From: a virus
Reading direction: 5' to 3' (one strand)
Virus record (IMG/VR): IMGVR_UViG_3300017917_002228
Coordinates: 1 to 64,000 of that record
Length of the DNA: 64,000 bases
The position numbers were made by a program, and so were the translations under genes. Shown here in pieces: positions 1 to 9,601 of the stretch (the first letter of the stretch is position 1; every line of letters starts with the position of its first letter). Below the pieces are notes generated by a model. That model saw only the letters and a program-made list of their open reading frames with translations. It searched no databases and was not told the origin of the DNA.

Positions 1-3000
1 GCTAATGAACTATTTGGTGAACAGGCCATAGTCACAGGTTCTTTAGATCTTGGTGGTGCACTTATAGCAGATGGTTCTCCTGGTACGTCTGGTCAAGTAC
101 TTAAAACTAATGGTAATTTTGTATTCTGGGATGATGAAGCAGGAGGTGGAGCAGGTAATGGATTCACTGGTTCTGTAGGCCGTCCATCAAAATCAGAGAC
201 ATTTGTTTATAACGGAACTAATCCTTCTCCTACCAGTGATTTCATTGGATCCCCAGAGTATGCTCTTGTTATAGTTAACGGTCTTATTCAGATACCTGCA
301 GAAGATTACACTACTGGCCTTGATGGTATTACGTGGATTAACGAGCCGCCAATTGGTTCAGATGTCGAAATAAGATATTTTGGTAATGTTGTCGGTGATG
401 CTGGCTTTACTGGATCTGTAGGATTTAGAGGATCTGTAGGTGAGACTGGATTCACCGGTTCTGTAGGATTCACTGGTTCAGTTGGTACAGTTGGATTTAC
501 AGGCTCTGTTGGTTTTTCTGGTTCACAAGGTGATGTAGGTTTTAACGGTTCTGTAGGATTCACAGGATCAGTAGGAACACCTGGTTATACTGGTTCAGAA
601 GGCTTCATAGGCTCTGCTGGTTTCACTGGATCGGTAGGTTATGTTGGATCTGCAGGTGATGATGGTCCTGTAGGTTATAGAGGTTCTGTTGGTTATTCTG
701 GCTCAGTAGGTGATATAGGACCAGAAGGTTATAGAGGATCAGCAGGTGAGGTAGGTTATAGAGGCTCTGTAGGTGAGCAAGGACCTTCAGGGGGCGCAGA
801 CGGTTACACTGGCTCACAAGGTGATTTGGGATATACTGGTTCACAAGGCCTTCCAGGTGAATATGGCGGGGTAGGATTTACCGGCTCTAGAGGTGATACT
901 GGTTTTGTAGGGTCAGTTGGTTTTGCTGGTTCAGGCGGATTAGGTTATACTGGTTCTAGAGGCTTTAACGGCTCACGCGGTGACGTAGGTTACGTTGGTT
1001 CTAGAGGCGATCTAGGTTATACAGGTTCATTAGGTTACTACGGTTCTACCGGCTTTACTGGATCGGTAGGAGCTGGATTTACTGGTTCTCAAGGTACTAC
1101 AGGATTTACTGGATCAGTTGGCCCATCTGGTCCTTCTGGTGGTCTAGCAGTACCTAGTGAATTTCAAACATTCGTAGCTACTGGTGCATCAACATACAAT
1201 CTATCAAAATATGTTGAAGAAGCAGTTAACATCATCGTCTCTGTTAATGGTCTAGTTCAAATACCAGATGCTGATTATACTATATCTGGTTTAGGAGTGC
1301 TAGAGTTTAATGACGTTCCTAATGAGAATTCTGATATCGAAATTAGATATTTCGGCCCTTCTGTAGGTAGCGAAGGATATACCGGTTCGGCAGGGTTTAC
1401 AGGTTCAAGTGGAGCTACAGGCTTTACAGGGTCAGCTGGTACACTAGGTGCACAAGGACCTACAGGGTTTAGAGGTTCAGGTGGCTTTAGAGGATCAGCA
1501 GGTTATTCTGGATCAAAAGGTCAAGATGGTGCTCCTGGTGGCCCTACTGGTTACACAGGTTCTGGTGGCTTTACAGGTTCAAAGGGCAACGTCGGTTTTA
1601 CCGGCTCAAGAGGAACTCTAGGCTTTGTAGGCTCTAGAGGTAATTTAGGCTTTACTGGTTCTATTGGTTATACCGGCTCTCAAGGTATCCCAGGCGAATA
1701 TGCTGCTCTAGGTTATACAGGATCTGTAGGTTTTGTTGGCTCAAGAGGCGCTACAGGCTTTACTGGATCTAGAGGACAAATTGGTTACACAGGATCTAGA
1801 GGTACGACCGGTTTTGCAGGCTCTGTTGGTAATACTGGGCCAGTAGGATTTACAGGTTCATTAGGTACTATAGGTCTAACAGGCTCGGTTGGCTTTACTG
1901 GTTCTATAGGTGGTATAGGTAATACAGGCTTTACCGGATCACAAGGTATACCTGGTGAGTTTGCTGCATTAGGTTATACTGGTTCGGTAGGACATACTGG
2001 ATCTATCGGTGCAACTGGACCGCAAGGTAATACCGGATTTACTGGATCGCGTGGTGCATACGATGCTGTAGGCTTTACAGGATCGGTAGGGTTTGCTGGC
2101 TCTAAAGGTGATACTGGGTTTGCAGGGTCAGTAGGATATACCGGGTCAGTAGGCTTTGTAGGATCTCAAGGTGCAGGCTTTACTGGTTCGCAAGGTGAAA
2201 CCGGCTTTACTGGATCACGTGGTGCATTTGATGCAATCGGATTTACTGGATCAGAAGGTTATACAGGTTCAGTAGGCTTTGCGGGTTCTAGAGGGTCGAA
2301 GGGTGATGCAGGTTTTGCAGGATCGGTTGGTAATACTGGTCCTGTAGGCTTTACAGGTTCTATTGGCGGAGTTGGATTTACAGGCTCTGTTGGCTTTGTA
2401 GGTTCGGTTGGCTTTGCTGGATCACAAGGTGATGTAGGTTATACAGGATCATCTGGCGCTGCAGTAGATAAAGGTTATACTGGATCACAAGGTGAAGTTG
2501 GTTTTGCAGGCTCTATAGGTGATTTAGGTTATACAGGGTCAGCCGGTGATAATGGCCAGACTGGTTATACAGGATCAGCAGGAGCTGGTTATACCGGTTC
2601 ACAAGGTGAGACTGGATATGCAGGTTCATCAGGTGAATATGGTGCAATAGGATTTACAGGATCAATAGGGTTTACTGGTTCAGAAGGTAGCACCGGTAAT
2701 ACCGGCTTTACAGGCTCATCAGGCTTTGCTGGATCAATAGGTGATCTCGGCTATACCGGTTCAATAGGTTATACTGGTTCAGTAGGACCTACCGGCTTTG
2801 TAGGATCTACAGGTATTATAACTGGTGTTCCATTTAGATTTAATGCAGCATCATTTGTACATGATGATCCAGGACCAGGTGCATTTACTTTTGATACTTT
2901 TGATCCTTCAACTGCAGTTGAGATGCATATTAGTAATCTTGACATCAATAATAGAACGATGTTAGGTTTTATTGAATACTGGGGTAGCAGTACTTCTGGA

Positions 3001-4842
3001 GATAAAGGCTATCTAACATTCTATAATGCATTAACAGGGCTTCCAAGTTATGTGGCATCCATTACCTCTGTGAGTGTAGGGGTTAACTGGCATACTGTGT
3101 ATATTGAGTATGTAAATATTAATGCATTAACTTCTAATACAGTATATAATATTGCATTCAGTAAGACTGGTGATGCAGGTGATTATGCAGCAGTAGGGTT
3201 TGTAGGCTCGGTAGGGTTTGTAGGATCAAGAGGTCAACTAGGCTATACAGGTTCTTCTGGAGCTGCAGCTGCAGTAGGATTTACTGGATCAGCTGGTAAT
3301 ACAGGTTTTACAGGCTCTATTGGTTATTCTGGCTCTGTAGGTAATACTGGCTTTACAGGATCAAGAGGTGCTTATGATGCTGTTGGATTTACAGGTTCAG
3401 TAGGCTTTACAGGATCTGCAGGCACATCTGGTGCTAATGGTGTGAATGGATTCACAGGCTCTATCGGATTTACTGGTTCAAGAGGGTATTCTGGATCAGG
3501 AGGATCTGCCTTTGTAGATAGTGTTGCACCACCTGCTGTAACTAATAGTAATGCATTATGGTTTGATTCTGATACTGGAATATTAAGCATATATTATCAA
3601 CCAGAATCAACCTGGGTTGCCCTTAATACAGGTGCTCCTGGCTTTACAGGCTCAATAGGTTATTCAGGTTCTACTGGAGCTGGGTTTGTAGGATCACAAG
3701 GTACCACAGGGTTTGTAGGTTCTCTGGGATACACAGGCTCAAAAGGTGATATAGGATATACTGGTTCGCTTGGAAATATTAACGGTATAACTTATCGATA
3801 TGCTAGTGATATAACCACACCTACTCTTCCAGGCACAGGTTTCTTTGGTTTTAACTCATCAAATATAGGTACCGGTAATCAAATCTATATTAGTTCAAAA
3901 GATTTAAATAACCTAAGCAAAAACAATTTTATTGGATATTGGGGTAATAGCACATCTACTTCAAGTAAAGGTTTCTTAACCTTTTACTCTGCTAGTGGAA
4001 ATGCAGTAGCAACAGTATCAGTATCTAATACTCAATATCAACAAAACACAGCAGCTGATTGGTACATAATTAATTATGTTCCTCTTGCAAATTATACATT
4101 TACTAATTTTGAAGTGTTTAGAATTGATTTTTCTAGAACAGGTGATTCAGGAGATTATGCTGCTATAGGATTCACAGGCTCACAAGGCTCTCAAGGCAAT
4201 GTAGGTTTTGTAGGTTCTCAAGGTGATACAGGATATACTGGTTCTAAAGGCGATACTGGATTTACAGGCTCTCAAGGCAATGTAGGTTTTGTAGGTTCTC
4301 AAGGTGATATAGGATATACTGGTTCTAAAGGCGATACTGGATTTACCGGATCTTTTGGTAATACCGGGTTCACCGGTTCGTCCGGCTTTACTGGATCAAT
4401 AGGAAGCTTTGACGCTAACACTGCATATGCATTTGCTAACGTAACATCATTTAGTAGTAATGTAAACTTTAGCGGGCTTACTACATTCCAGCAAGTTAAT
4501 GAAGTCATAGTTCCTCTATCACTTGCAACAGGTGTAGTTACCCATAACTATGCAAACGGATCTACATTCTTCCATAGTAGTATTGCTGCTAACTTTACTG
4601 CTAACTTCACTAACGTACCTACTACTGATAATAGAGCGACAAACTTTGCTCTAATATTAAATCAAGGTGCAACTGGTTACTATGCTAATGCAGTACTAAT
4701 TGGAGGGGTAGCACAGACAATAAGATGGGCAAGTGGTACTACACCAACACCAGGTACTAATAAGATAGAAATTCAATCTATTTCACTAGTAAGATCAGGT
4801 GCTACTTGGTATGTACTAAGTGCTATTAACCCTTATGCGTGA
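1..4842 (+). CDS. Giant collagen-like tail fibre protein (5' end outside window)
   Basis: The reading frame is open from base 1 with no start, so at least 1613 residues are visible and the N terminus is missing. Most of the protein is Gly-X-Y collagen-like sequence with a hexad Gly-[Phe/Tyr]-[Thr/Val/Ala/Arg]-Gly-Ser-X repeated many times. Non-collagen modules interrupt it: two related modules at residues about 61-129 and 381-454 (both with a VNGL[IV]QIP...DYT...IEIRYFG-type pattern), two related modules at about 938-1061 and 1259-1389 (both with YWG, KG-LTFY and SKTGD/SRTGDSGDYAA motifs), and a short module at about 1169-1215. The C-terminal 145 residues form a distinct beta-rich, Asn/Thr-rich tip. 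The likely role is a trimeric virion fibre for host contact. Downstream adhesin genes support this. The collagen fold and trimerisation are inferred from the repeat. Confidence 0.85.
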   Translation, partial: ANELFGEQAIVTGSLDLGGALIADGSPGTSGQVLKTNGNFVFWDDEAGGGAGNGFTGSVGRPSKSETFVYNGTNPSPTSDFIGSPEYALVIVNGLIQIPAEDYTTGLDGITWINEPPIGSDVEIRYFGNVVGDAGFTGSVGFRGSVGETGFTGSVGFTGSVGTVGFTGSVGFSGSQGDVGFNGSVGFTGSVGTPGYTGSEGFIGSAGFTGSVGYVGSAGDDGPVGYRGSVGYSGSVGDIGPEGYRGSAGEVGYRGSVGEQGPSGGADGYTGSQGDLGYTGSQGLPGEYGGVGFTGSRGDTGFVGSVGFAGSGGLGYTGSRGFNGSRGDVGYVGSRGDLGYTGSLGYYGSTGFTGSVGAGFTGSQGTTGFTGSVGPSGPSGGLAVPSEFQTFVATGASTYNLSKYVEEAVNIIVSVNGLVQIPDADYTISGLGVLEFNDVPNENSDIEIRYFGPSVGSEGYTGSAGFTGSSGATGFTGSAGTLGAQGPTGFRGSGGFRGSAGYSGSKGQDGAPGGPTGYTGSGGFTGSKGNVGFTGSRGTLGFVGSRGNLGFTGSIGYTGSQGIPGEYAALGYTGSVGFVGSRGATGFTGSRGQIGYTGSRGTTGFAGSVGNTGPVGFTGSLGTIGLTGSVGFTGSIGGIGNTGFTGSQGIPGEFAALGYTGSVGHTGSIGATGPQGNTGFTGSRGAYDAVGFTGSVGFAGSKGDTGFAGSVGYTGSVGFVGSQGAGFTGSQGETGFTGSRGAFDAIGFTGSEGYTGSVGFAGSRGSKGDAGFAGSVGNTGPVGFTGSIGGVGFTGSVGFVGSVGFAGSQGDVGYTGSSGAAVDKGYTGSQGEVGFAGSIGDLGYTGSAGDNGQTGYTGSAGAGYTGSQGETGYAGSSGEYGAIGFTGSIGFTGSEGSTGNTGFTGSSGFAGSIGDLGYTGSIGYTGSVGPTGFVGSTGIITGVPFRFNAASFVHDDPGPGAFTFDTFDPSTAVEMHISNLDINNRTMLGFIEYWGSSTSGDKGYLTFYNALTGLPSYVASITSVSVGVNWHTVYIEYVNINALTSNTVYNIAFSKTGDAGDYAAVGFVGSVGFVGSRGQLGYTGSSGAAAAVGFTGSAGNTGFTGSIGYSGSVGNTGFTGSRGAYDAVGFTGSVGFTGSAGTSGANGVNGFTGSIGFTGSRGYSGSGGSAFVDSVAPPAVTNSNALWFDSDTGILSIYYQPESTWVALNTGAPGFTGSIGYSGSTGAGFVGSQGTTGFVGSLGYTGSKGDIGYTGSLGNINGITYRYASDITTPTLPGTGFFGFNSSNIGTGNQIYISSKDLNNLSKNNFIGYWGNSTSTSSKGFLTFYSASGNAVATVSVSNTQYQQNTAADWYIINYVPLANYTFTNFEVFRIDFSRTGDSGDYAAIGFTGSQGSQGNVGFVGSQGDTGYTGSKGDTGFTGSQGNVGFVGSQGDIGYTGSKGDTGFTGSFGNTGFTGSSGFTGSIGSFDANTAYAFANVTSFSSNVNFSGLTTFQQVNEVIVPLSLATGVVTHNYANGSTFFHSSIAANFTANFTNVPTTDNRATNFALILNQGATGYYANAVLIGGVAQTIRWASGTTPTPGTNKIEIQSISLVRSGATWYVLSAINPYA
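4186..4347 (+). repeat. Tandem 81-bp duplication inside the fibre gene
   Basis: Bases 4186-4266 and 4267-4347 are a nearly exact direct repeat of 27 codons. The two copies differ in only a few bases, for example a gataca versus gatata change in the middle. The duplication preserves the collagen hexad register and looks recent. Confidence 0.85.
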
Positions 4843-4850
4843 GTTAGTTG

Positions 4851-5705
4851 ATGCCATTTTTTGGACGTTTTAGCAATAGTTTTGGTATAAGAAAAAATAT
4901 ACCGCCTCCTGCTAAAGGGCAGCAATTGTTTAGCTCTAGTGGCAACTTTACTGTTCCTGCGGATGTAACTACTATATGTGCGGTGTGCGTAGGTGGTGGA
5001 GGAGGTGGGTATCAAACCACTGGCACTGGTAACGGAGGCGGAGGTGCTGGTTTAAGATATATTAATAATCTACCAGTTACACCAGGTGAAGTACTTACAG
5101 TAGTAGTAGGAGCAGGAGGAGCATCAAGTTCTTCGTTAGGAGCTGATCCATCTTGGGGAAATAATACTACTTTAAGAAGAGGTGCTAACACCTTAGTGTT
5201 TGCTGAAGGAGGAGCTCCAGGGCAGTTCAGTGATGCTAGAGGAGGTACGGGTTCTTCAATAGGATCTGGTACCTATGGAGGCACTATAGGCGGTGGTGAC
5301 GGTGGAACTAGCTTCGCAGGACTGTCTAATAATAACCCATCTGGCGGTGGTGGTGCTGGTGGTTATAGCGGTACTGGAGGTTATGGAGCATACGGCAGCT
5401 CTTTTGGCGCAGGAAGTGGAGGCGGAGGTGCTGGAGGAAACGGTTTCGGTTCTAGTGGGTCTGGTATAGGAGGCGGCGGTACAGGGTTGTATGGACAGGG
5501 TACATCCGGCTCTACTAACGGCTCTGGAGGATCTGGTGGAGGGAACGGCTTCGGAGATGGTGTAGGAGGCACATACGGGGGTGGTGCCGGAGGAAGAGAT
5601 TCTGCTACTTATGTTAACGGTGCTAATAAAGGTGGAGATGGTGGCTTAAGAATTATATGGGGTGCTGGAAGAGCATTTCCAAGTACTAATACAACAGATG
5701 TATAA
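4851..5705 (+). CDS. Glycine-rich adhesin-like protein
   Basis: A 284-residue protein. ATG at 4851 is preferred over the TTG codon just before it. After a short N terminus with a FTVPADVTTI-like strand, residues about 48-265 are dominated by GGGGxGG runs separated by short Tyr/Ser/Asn-containing turns. This resembles glycine-rich phage receptor-binding domains, including the polyglycine-helix adhesins of some T4-like phages. It follows the giant fibre gene by 8 bases, suggesting co-translation and a role at the fibre tip. The assignment rests on composition and context; no catalytic motif is seen. Confidence 0.65.
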   Translation: MPFFGRFSNSFGIRKNIPPPAKGQQLFSSSGNFTVPADVTTICAVCVGGGGGGYQTTGTGNGGGGAGLRYINNLPVTPGEVLTVVVGAGGASSSSLGADPSWGNNTTLRRGANTLVFAEGGAPGQFSDARGGTGSSIGSGTYGGTIGGGDGGTSFAGLSNNNPSGGGGAGGYSGTGGYGAYGSSFGAGSGGGGAGGNGFGSSGSGIGGGGTGLYGQGTSGSTNGSGGSGGGNGFGDGVGGTYGGGAGGRDSATYVNGANKGGDGGLRIIWGAGRAFPSTNTTDV

Positions 5706-5711
5706 TAAATA
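5705..5711 (+). promoter_or_regulatory. T4-type late promoter core
   Basis: ATAAATA in the context TATAATAAATATTG, 29 bases before the start of the next fibre gene. It matches the T4 late -10 element read by gp55-RNA polymerase. Confidence 0.7.
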
Positions 5712-5739
5712 TTGAGATAGATAAAAACAAAGGTTTAAA

Positions 5740-6723
5740 ATGGCTTTAATCTTTCCAGATAATCCACAATTAAATGATCAGACTACCACAGGAGGTAGAC
5801 TGTGGATATGGGATGGAGTCCGCTGGGTTCCGCAAAATCCAGTCGGTTATACAGGTTCTGTTGGCTTTGTAGGATCAGTAGGTTTCGCAGGCTCTAAAGG
5901 TGATATTGGTTTTACCGGATCACGAGGCGCATTCGATGCAATAGGATTTACAGGATCAAAAGGTGATCAAGGTTCTACTGGATTCACAGGCTCACAAGGT
6001 TCTGTAGGATTTACCGGTTCGATAGGTAATATAGGTCCTACCGGCTTTACCGGTTCAATAGGAAGTACCGGATTTACAGGAAGCCAAGGTAATTTAGGAT
6101 ATACTGGTTCAAAAGGTGATCAAGGCGGTACCGGCTATCAGGGTTCAGAAGGTATACAAGGACCTGTAGGGTTTACTGGATCGGCTGGTTATTTTGGTTC
6201 TACAGGTTATAGAGGATCAGAAGGATACAAAGGATCTGAAGGTTATAGAGGATCAGTAGGGTTCACAGGATCAGTAGGATTTACAGGATCGGCTGGTGAT
6301 ACTGGATTTAGAGGTTCAGTTGGTGCTAACGGTGTTACAGGATTTTCAGGTTCAACTGGACTCTATGATCAAACCTTTACTATAGCATTAACCAACGAAA
6401 CGGATACTATAGCCGGTGGTACATATATAACAAGTTTTAGAGCGCCTTTTGCTTTAACACTTACCGACATTCCAAGAAGTTCTCTATCTAATTCCTCATC
6501 TGCAGGTGTAGTAACTGTTGATATTAATTTAAATGGTACTTCTATTTTAGGTGCTAATAAATTATCAATTGACGTGAATGAAAAAACATCTAAGACTGCA
6601 GCAACTCCTACTACACTAGCAACAACTAGCGTCGCAGATGACGATGAAATTTCATTTGATATAGATGCTCCAGGTACAAATGCTAAAGGTCTAAAAGTAA
6701 CTCTTTATTTTAGAAGACCATAA
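5740..6723 (+). CDS. Collagen-like fibre protein
   Basis: A 327-residue virion fibre candidate. The N terminus (FPDNPQLNDQ, then LWIWDGVRWVPQNP) resembles the attachment segment of many phage tail fibres. Residues about 35-207 are GFTGSx/GYTGSx collagen-like hexads. The C-terminal 120 residues form a beta-rich globular domain with Thr/Ser-rich strands (TDTIAGGTYITSF, VTVDINLNGTSI, ISFDIDAPGTNAKGLKVTLYF), resembling a tip or carbohydrate-binding beta sandwich. A late promoter lies immediately upstream, and the gene is followed within 4 bases by a glycine-rich gene. Exact position in the virion cannot be told. Confidence 0.75.
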   Translation: MALIFPDNPQLNDQTTTGGRLWIWDGVRWVPQNPVGYTGSVGFVGSVGFAGSKGDIGFTGSRGAFDAIGFTGSKGDQGSTGFTGSQGSVGFTGSIGNIGPTGFTGSIGSTGFTGSQGNLGYTGSKGDQGGTGYQGSEGIQGPVGFTGSAGYFGSTGYRGSEGYKGSEGYRGSVGFTGSVGFTGSAGDTGFRGSVGANGVTGFSGSTGLYDQTFTIALTNETDTIAGGTYITSFRAPFALTLTDIPRSSLSNSSSAGVVTVDINLNGTSILGANKLSIDVNEKTSKTAATPTTLATTSVADDDEISFDIDAPGTNAKGLKVTLYFRRP

Positions 6724-6727
6724 TAAT

Positions 6728-8542
6728 ATGACAGCTTCGTTAATTAACTCTGCAATATATCCTAAGCTTATCAACTCTAGTCTTTTTCTAGTTGGAGGCG
6801 GAGGCGCAGGCGGCACTGGTAACGGTGGAGGCGGCGGTGGAGGGGGTTTAGTAACTTCAAACATAACTATATATTCTACTGCAACAGCTAACATAACTAT
6901 TGGTCAAGGTGGTGTAGGAAACACTTCTTTAGGACCAGGAGGTAATGGTGGTGATACTATATTTGCAGGTGCTGGCGGGTATTTACTTACAGCTAAAGGT
7001 GGAGGCGGAGGCGGTCGCGCTATTGATAGTACTTCAGGTTACGGTGTTGATGGTGGAAGCGGTGGAGGCGCTGGTGGTCGTACTAGCGTAGGTACTAACT
7101 TCGGTGGTGCTAATCTTTCTGTACAAGGCTTTAGAGGTGGTAATACTACATCCTCTTCTATATATACTACTGGAGGTGGTGGAGGAGGAGGAGCTGGTGG
7201 GCAAGGTAGTTCACCCACCACACAATCTGGATATACTTTTCCTAACCAAGGTGGAAACGGAGGCGCTGCAAGTTTTTATACTATAGGTTCATCAATAGTG
7301 TCATACTTTGCTGGAGGTGGTGGAGGCTCAGTAGGTCAAAGTGGGTCTGGAGGAGGTACGGGAGGAATCGGAGGTGGAACCGGATCTTTTAATAACGCTA
7401 CTTCTCCTACAGAAGGTACAGTTAATACCGGTGGAGGGGGCGGAGGTGGATTTAACATTACATATAGAGGGGCAAATGGAGGAAGCGGTTATGCTCTCAT
7501 GCAATATAACTACACTAACACCGCTTCAAATCCCTTACAGCTTTTCATAGGCGGAAATGTATATAATAGAGGTGGTAATGTATACCATGAGTTTATATCT
7601 AACGGATTTATTAGTCCGTATACTGGTAGCGGTTATATAACAGCTGATGTAATGTTAGTTGCAGGTGGCGGTGGTGGTGGCGTAAGAGGTGGTGGAGGCG
7701 GTGGTGGAGGTATGCTATTTTACCCTAACACTATTATTAACTCTACTGCTACTTACACAATCACAGTAGGAGGAGGAGGAACTGGATCTTCTTCTGCTTC
7801 CTTAAATGGTTCTAATGGAACTGATACTATTTTAACTGGTGGCAACTTTAATGCAATTTATTTTAAAGATAAAGAGTTAGCAACAGCAAAAGGAGGTGGG
7901 GGAGGAGGATCAACTTCTGCTTCTTCTGATGGTGCTGGATCTATTGGTGGTTGTAGTGGCGGAATGGCAGAAAAGCAAGCAGATCTAACCTCTACATTTG
8001 TAAACCCAATATTTAATTTTTTAATATATGATCAGTACAACATTACAGGATATCACGGAGGTTCCGGAGGTATACGATCTGCAACATCAACAGAAATTAG
8101 TTCTGCTTCCGGTGGAGGAGGAGCTGGTTCAAATGCTGCATCAGTAAATCGTAATCAAAACCCCGGAGGTAACGGCGGAGCAGGAAGATATAATTCTATA
8201 TCAGGAGCTAATACTGCTTATGGTGGCGGAGGTGGTGGAACTACCTCTAATAGTAGAACTACAGCTACACAAGGCGGCACAGGGGGTGTAGGCGGAGGTG
8301 GTAATGGTGGGTGGAGAAATAGCTCTACTCTTAACGGAGGAGGAGCTGGTACTACTAACTTAGGTGGCGGAGGAGGAGGCGGTGCTGGTACTTCTGCAGG
8401 ACAAATAGGCGGTAACGGAGGCAGTGGCGTCTTTATTATCTCTTATAGAGGTAATCCTAGATTCACCGGCGGCACTATAACAATAGTAGGCACTAATACA
8501 GTTCATACATTTACATCAACCGGAACACTTACTCCAGTATAG
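6728..8542 (+). CDS. Large glycine-rich adhesin-like protein with two tandem domains
   Basis: A 604-residue protein. It contains two successive glycine-rich domains, at residues about 20-256 and 310-578, each starting with a LVGGGGGAGG or MLVAGGGGGG strand. They are joined by a segment with the pattern VYHEFISNGFISP, and the protein ends with VHTFTSTGTLTPV. That strand pattern is typical of phage glycine-rich tail proteins, where the short beta segment caps the polyglycine core. It looks like a duplication of the architecture in the gene at 4851. A role in receptor recognition is inferred from composition and from sitting between two collagen-like fibre genes. Confidence 0.65.
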   Translation: MTASLINSAIYPKLINSSLFLVGGGGAGGTGNGGGGGGGGLVTSNITIYSTATANITIGQGGVGNTSLGPGGNGGDTIFAGAGGYLLTAKGGGGGGRAIDSTSGYGVDGGSGGGAGGRTSVGTNFGGANLSVQGFRGGNTTSSSIYTTGGGGGGGAGGQGSSPTTQSGYTFPNQGGNGGAASFYTIGSSIVSYFAGGGGGSVGQSGSGGGTGGIGGGTGSFNNATSPTEGTVNTGGGGGGGFNITYRGANGGSGYALMQYNYTNTASNPLQLFIGGNVYNRGGNVYHEFISNGFISPYTGSGYITADVMLVAGGGGGGVRGGGGGGGGMLFYPNTIINSTATYTITVGGGGTGSSSASLNGSNGTDTILTGGNFNAIYFKDKELATAKGGGGGGSTSASSDGAGSIGGCSGGMAEKQADLTSTFVNPIFNFLIYDQYNITGYHGGSGGIRSATSTEISSASGGGGAGSNAASVNRNQNPGGNGGAGRYNSISGANTAYGGGGGGTTSNSRTTATQGGTGGVGGGGNGGWRNSSTLNGGGAGTTNLGGGGGGGAGTSAGQIGGNGGSGVFIISYRGNPRFTGGTITIVGTNTVHTFTSTGTLTPV

Positions 8543-8543
8543 G

Positions 8544-8550
8544 ATAAATA
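8544..8550 (+). promoter_or_regulatory. T4-type late promoter core
   Basis: ATAAATA in GGATAAATACTAG, immediately after the preceding stop codon and 27 bases before the next start. Confidence 0.7.
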
Positions 8551-8576
8551 CTAGAGAATTCAATTAGGATAAACCA

Positions 8577-9593
8577 ATGCCAACAAAAATTTTCGTATCA
8601 CAGATTGATGCTACTAATCCAGACGGCTCTATAGCTAATGCTAATTCATATGTTAAGCTAACTAATTCTGGCGCTGTTTGGGCTCCTATATCTGATCTTG
8701 CATCTGCAGGTGCAGTAGGGTATACAGGATCAGCTGGCAATAAAGGTGAAACTGGTTATATGGGATCTGAGGGTGAATCAGGTCTAGACGGGTTTCAGGG
8801 ATCGGCAGGTGAAAGAGGTGAGCCAGGATACTCTGGATCGCAAGGTGATAGAGGTGAAACTGGCTTTACTGGTTCGGTTGGATTTACAGGTTCTGTTGGT
8901 TTCTCAGGTTCTATGGGCTTTACTGGTTTCACAGGATCGATTGGTGATAGAGGTTTAAATGGATTTGATGGTTCAGTTGGTTATACCGGTTCTGCTGGTG
9001 ATGTTGGATATAGAGGATCAGCTGGTGAGACAGGATCACTAAGCGGTATTCTTGCTTTTACTGAACTTGTAGATGTTCCTCAAGATTATACCGGTGCAGC
9101 TGGTCAGTTTGTTGTTGTTAATGAAGCTGAAGACGCTCTAGAATTTAGCGATGCTGTATATCTAACTAATAATATATCTACTAATGTTGCTTTCAATGGC
9201 TTTCAAATTACTAATCCTTTATTGGTAGGCTTTGGTGAAGAAGTTATAACAAAAGATGGTTCACTCAACCCTACTATTAATCCTTTGGAATCTAACATCT
9301 ATAGAATTAATTTAGATACACCTGTAACTACTATAACCATGAATGCATCTGGATTGACTCCAGGTAAGTTTTATTACACTTCGTTTATCTTAAAACAAGA
9401 CGGAGCAGGAAGTAGAACGGTCGACTGGTCCGGTCAAACAATTTACTGGCCAGGAGCTGAAAATATAGTAGGTCCAGAAGGCCCAGCACTATCAACTGAA
9501 GCAAACTACACTGATGTGGTTACACTTTATACATTTAATCAGGGAACATATTGGCTAGGCGTATTGTCCGGTAAAGGTTTCCCAACTGCATAA
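8577..9593 (+). CDS. Collagen-like fibre protein with C-terminal beta domain
   Basis: A 338-residue protein. Residues 1-45 form an N-terminal attachment-like segment (PTKIFVSQIDATNPDGS, SYVKLTNSGAVWAP). Residues about 47-155 are collagen-like, alternating GFTGSV hexads with more charged triplets such as GERGEPG. The C-terminal 185 residues are non-repetitive, with beta strands and aromatic residues near the end (GSRTVDWSGQTIYWPG, TYWLGVLSGKGFPT). This end resembles the tails of other phage fibre proteins. It has its own late promoter. Confidence 0.75.
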   Translation: MPTKIFVSQIDATNPDGSIANANSYVKLTNSGAVWAPISDLASAGAVGYTGSAGNKGETGYMGSEGESGLDGFQGSAGERGEPGYSGSQGDRGETGFTGSVGFTGSVGFSGSMGFTGFTGSIGDRGLNGFDGSVGYTGSAGDVGYRGSAGETGSLSGILAFTELVDVPQDYTGAAGQFVVVNEAEDALEFSDAVYLTNNISTNVAFNGFQITNPLLVGFGEEVITKDGSLNPTINPLESNIYRINLDTPVTTITMNASGLTPGKFYYTSFILKQDGAGSRTVDWSGQTIYWPGAENIVGPEGPALSTEANYTDVVTLYTFNQGTYWLGVLSGKGFPTA

Positions 9594-9601
9594 GGTGAAT
9601 T

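Noticed and set aside
306-563. Leftward proline/threonine-rich frames opposite the collagen genes (also at 3372-3590, 4299-4508, 5381-5572, 6691-6894)
   Set aside because: They are the complement of Gly-rich collagen or polyglycine codons, have no ribosome-binding site or promoter and lie inside clear genes.
401-2800. CRISPR-like DNA repeats
   Set aside because: The short repeats are in-frame codons of GFTGSx hexads with no constant repeat or unique spacers.
826-4842. A start codon at 826 for the giant fibre
   Set aside because: The same frame is open and collagen-like back to base 1, so 826 is only an internal TTG; the gene begins outside the window.
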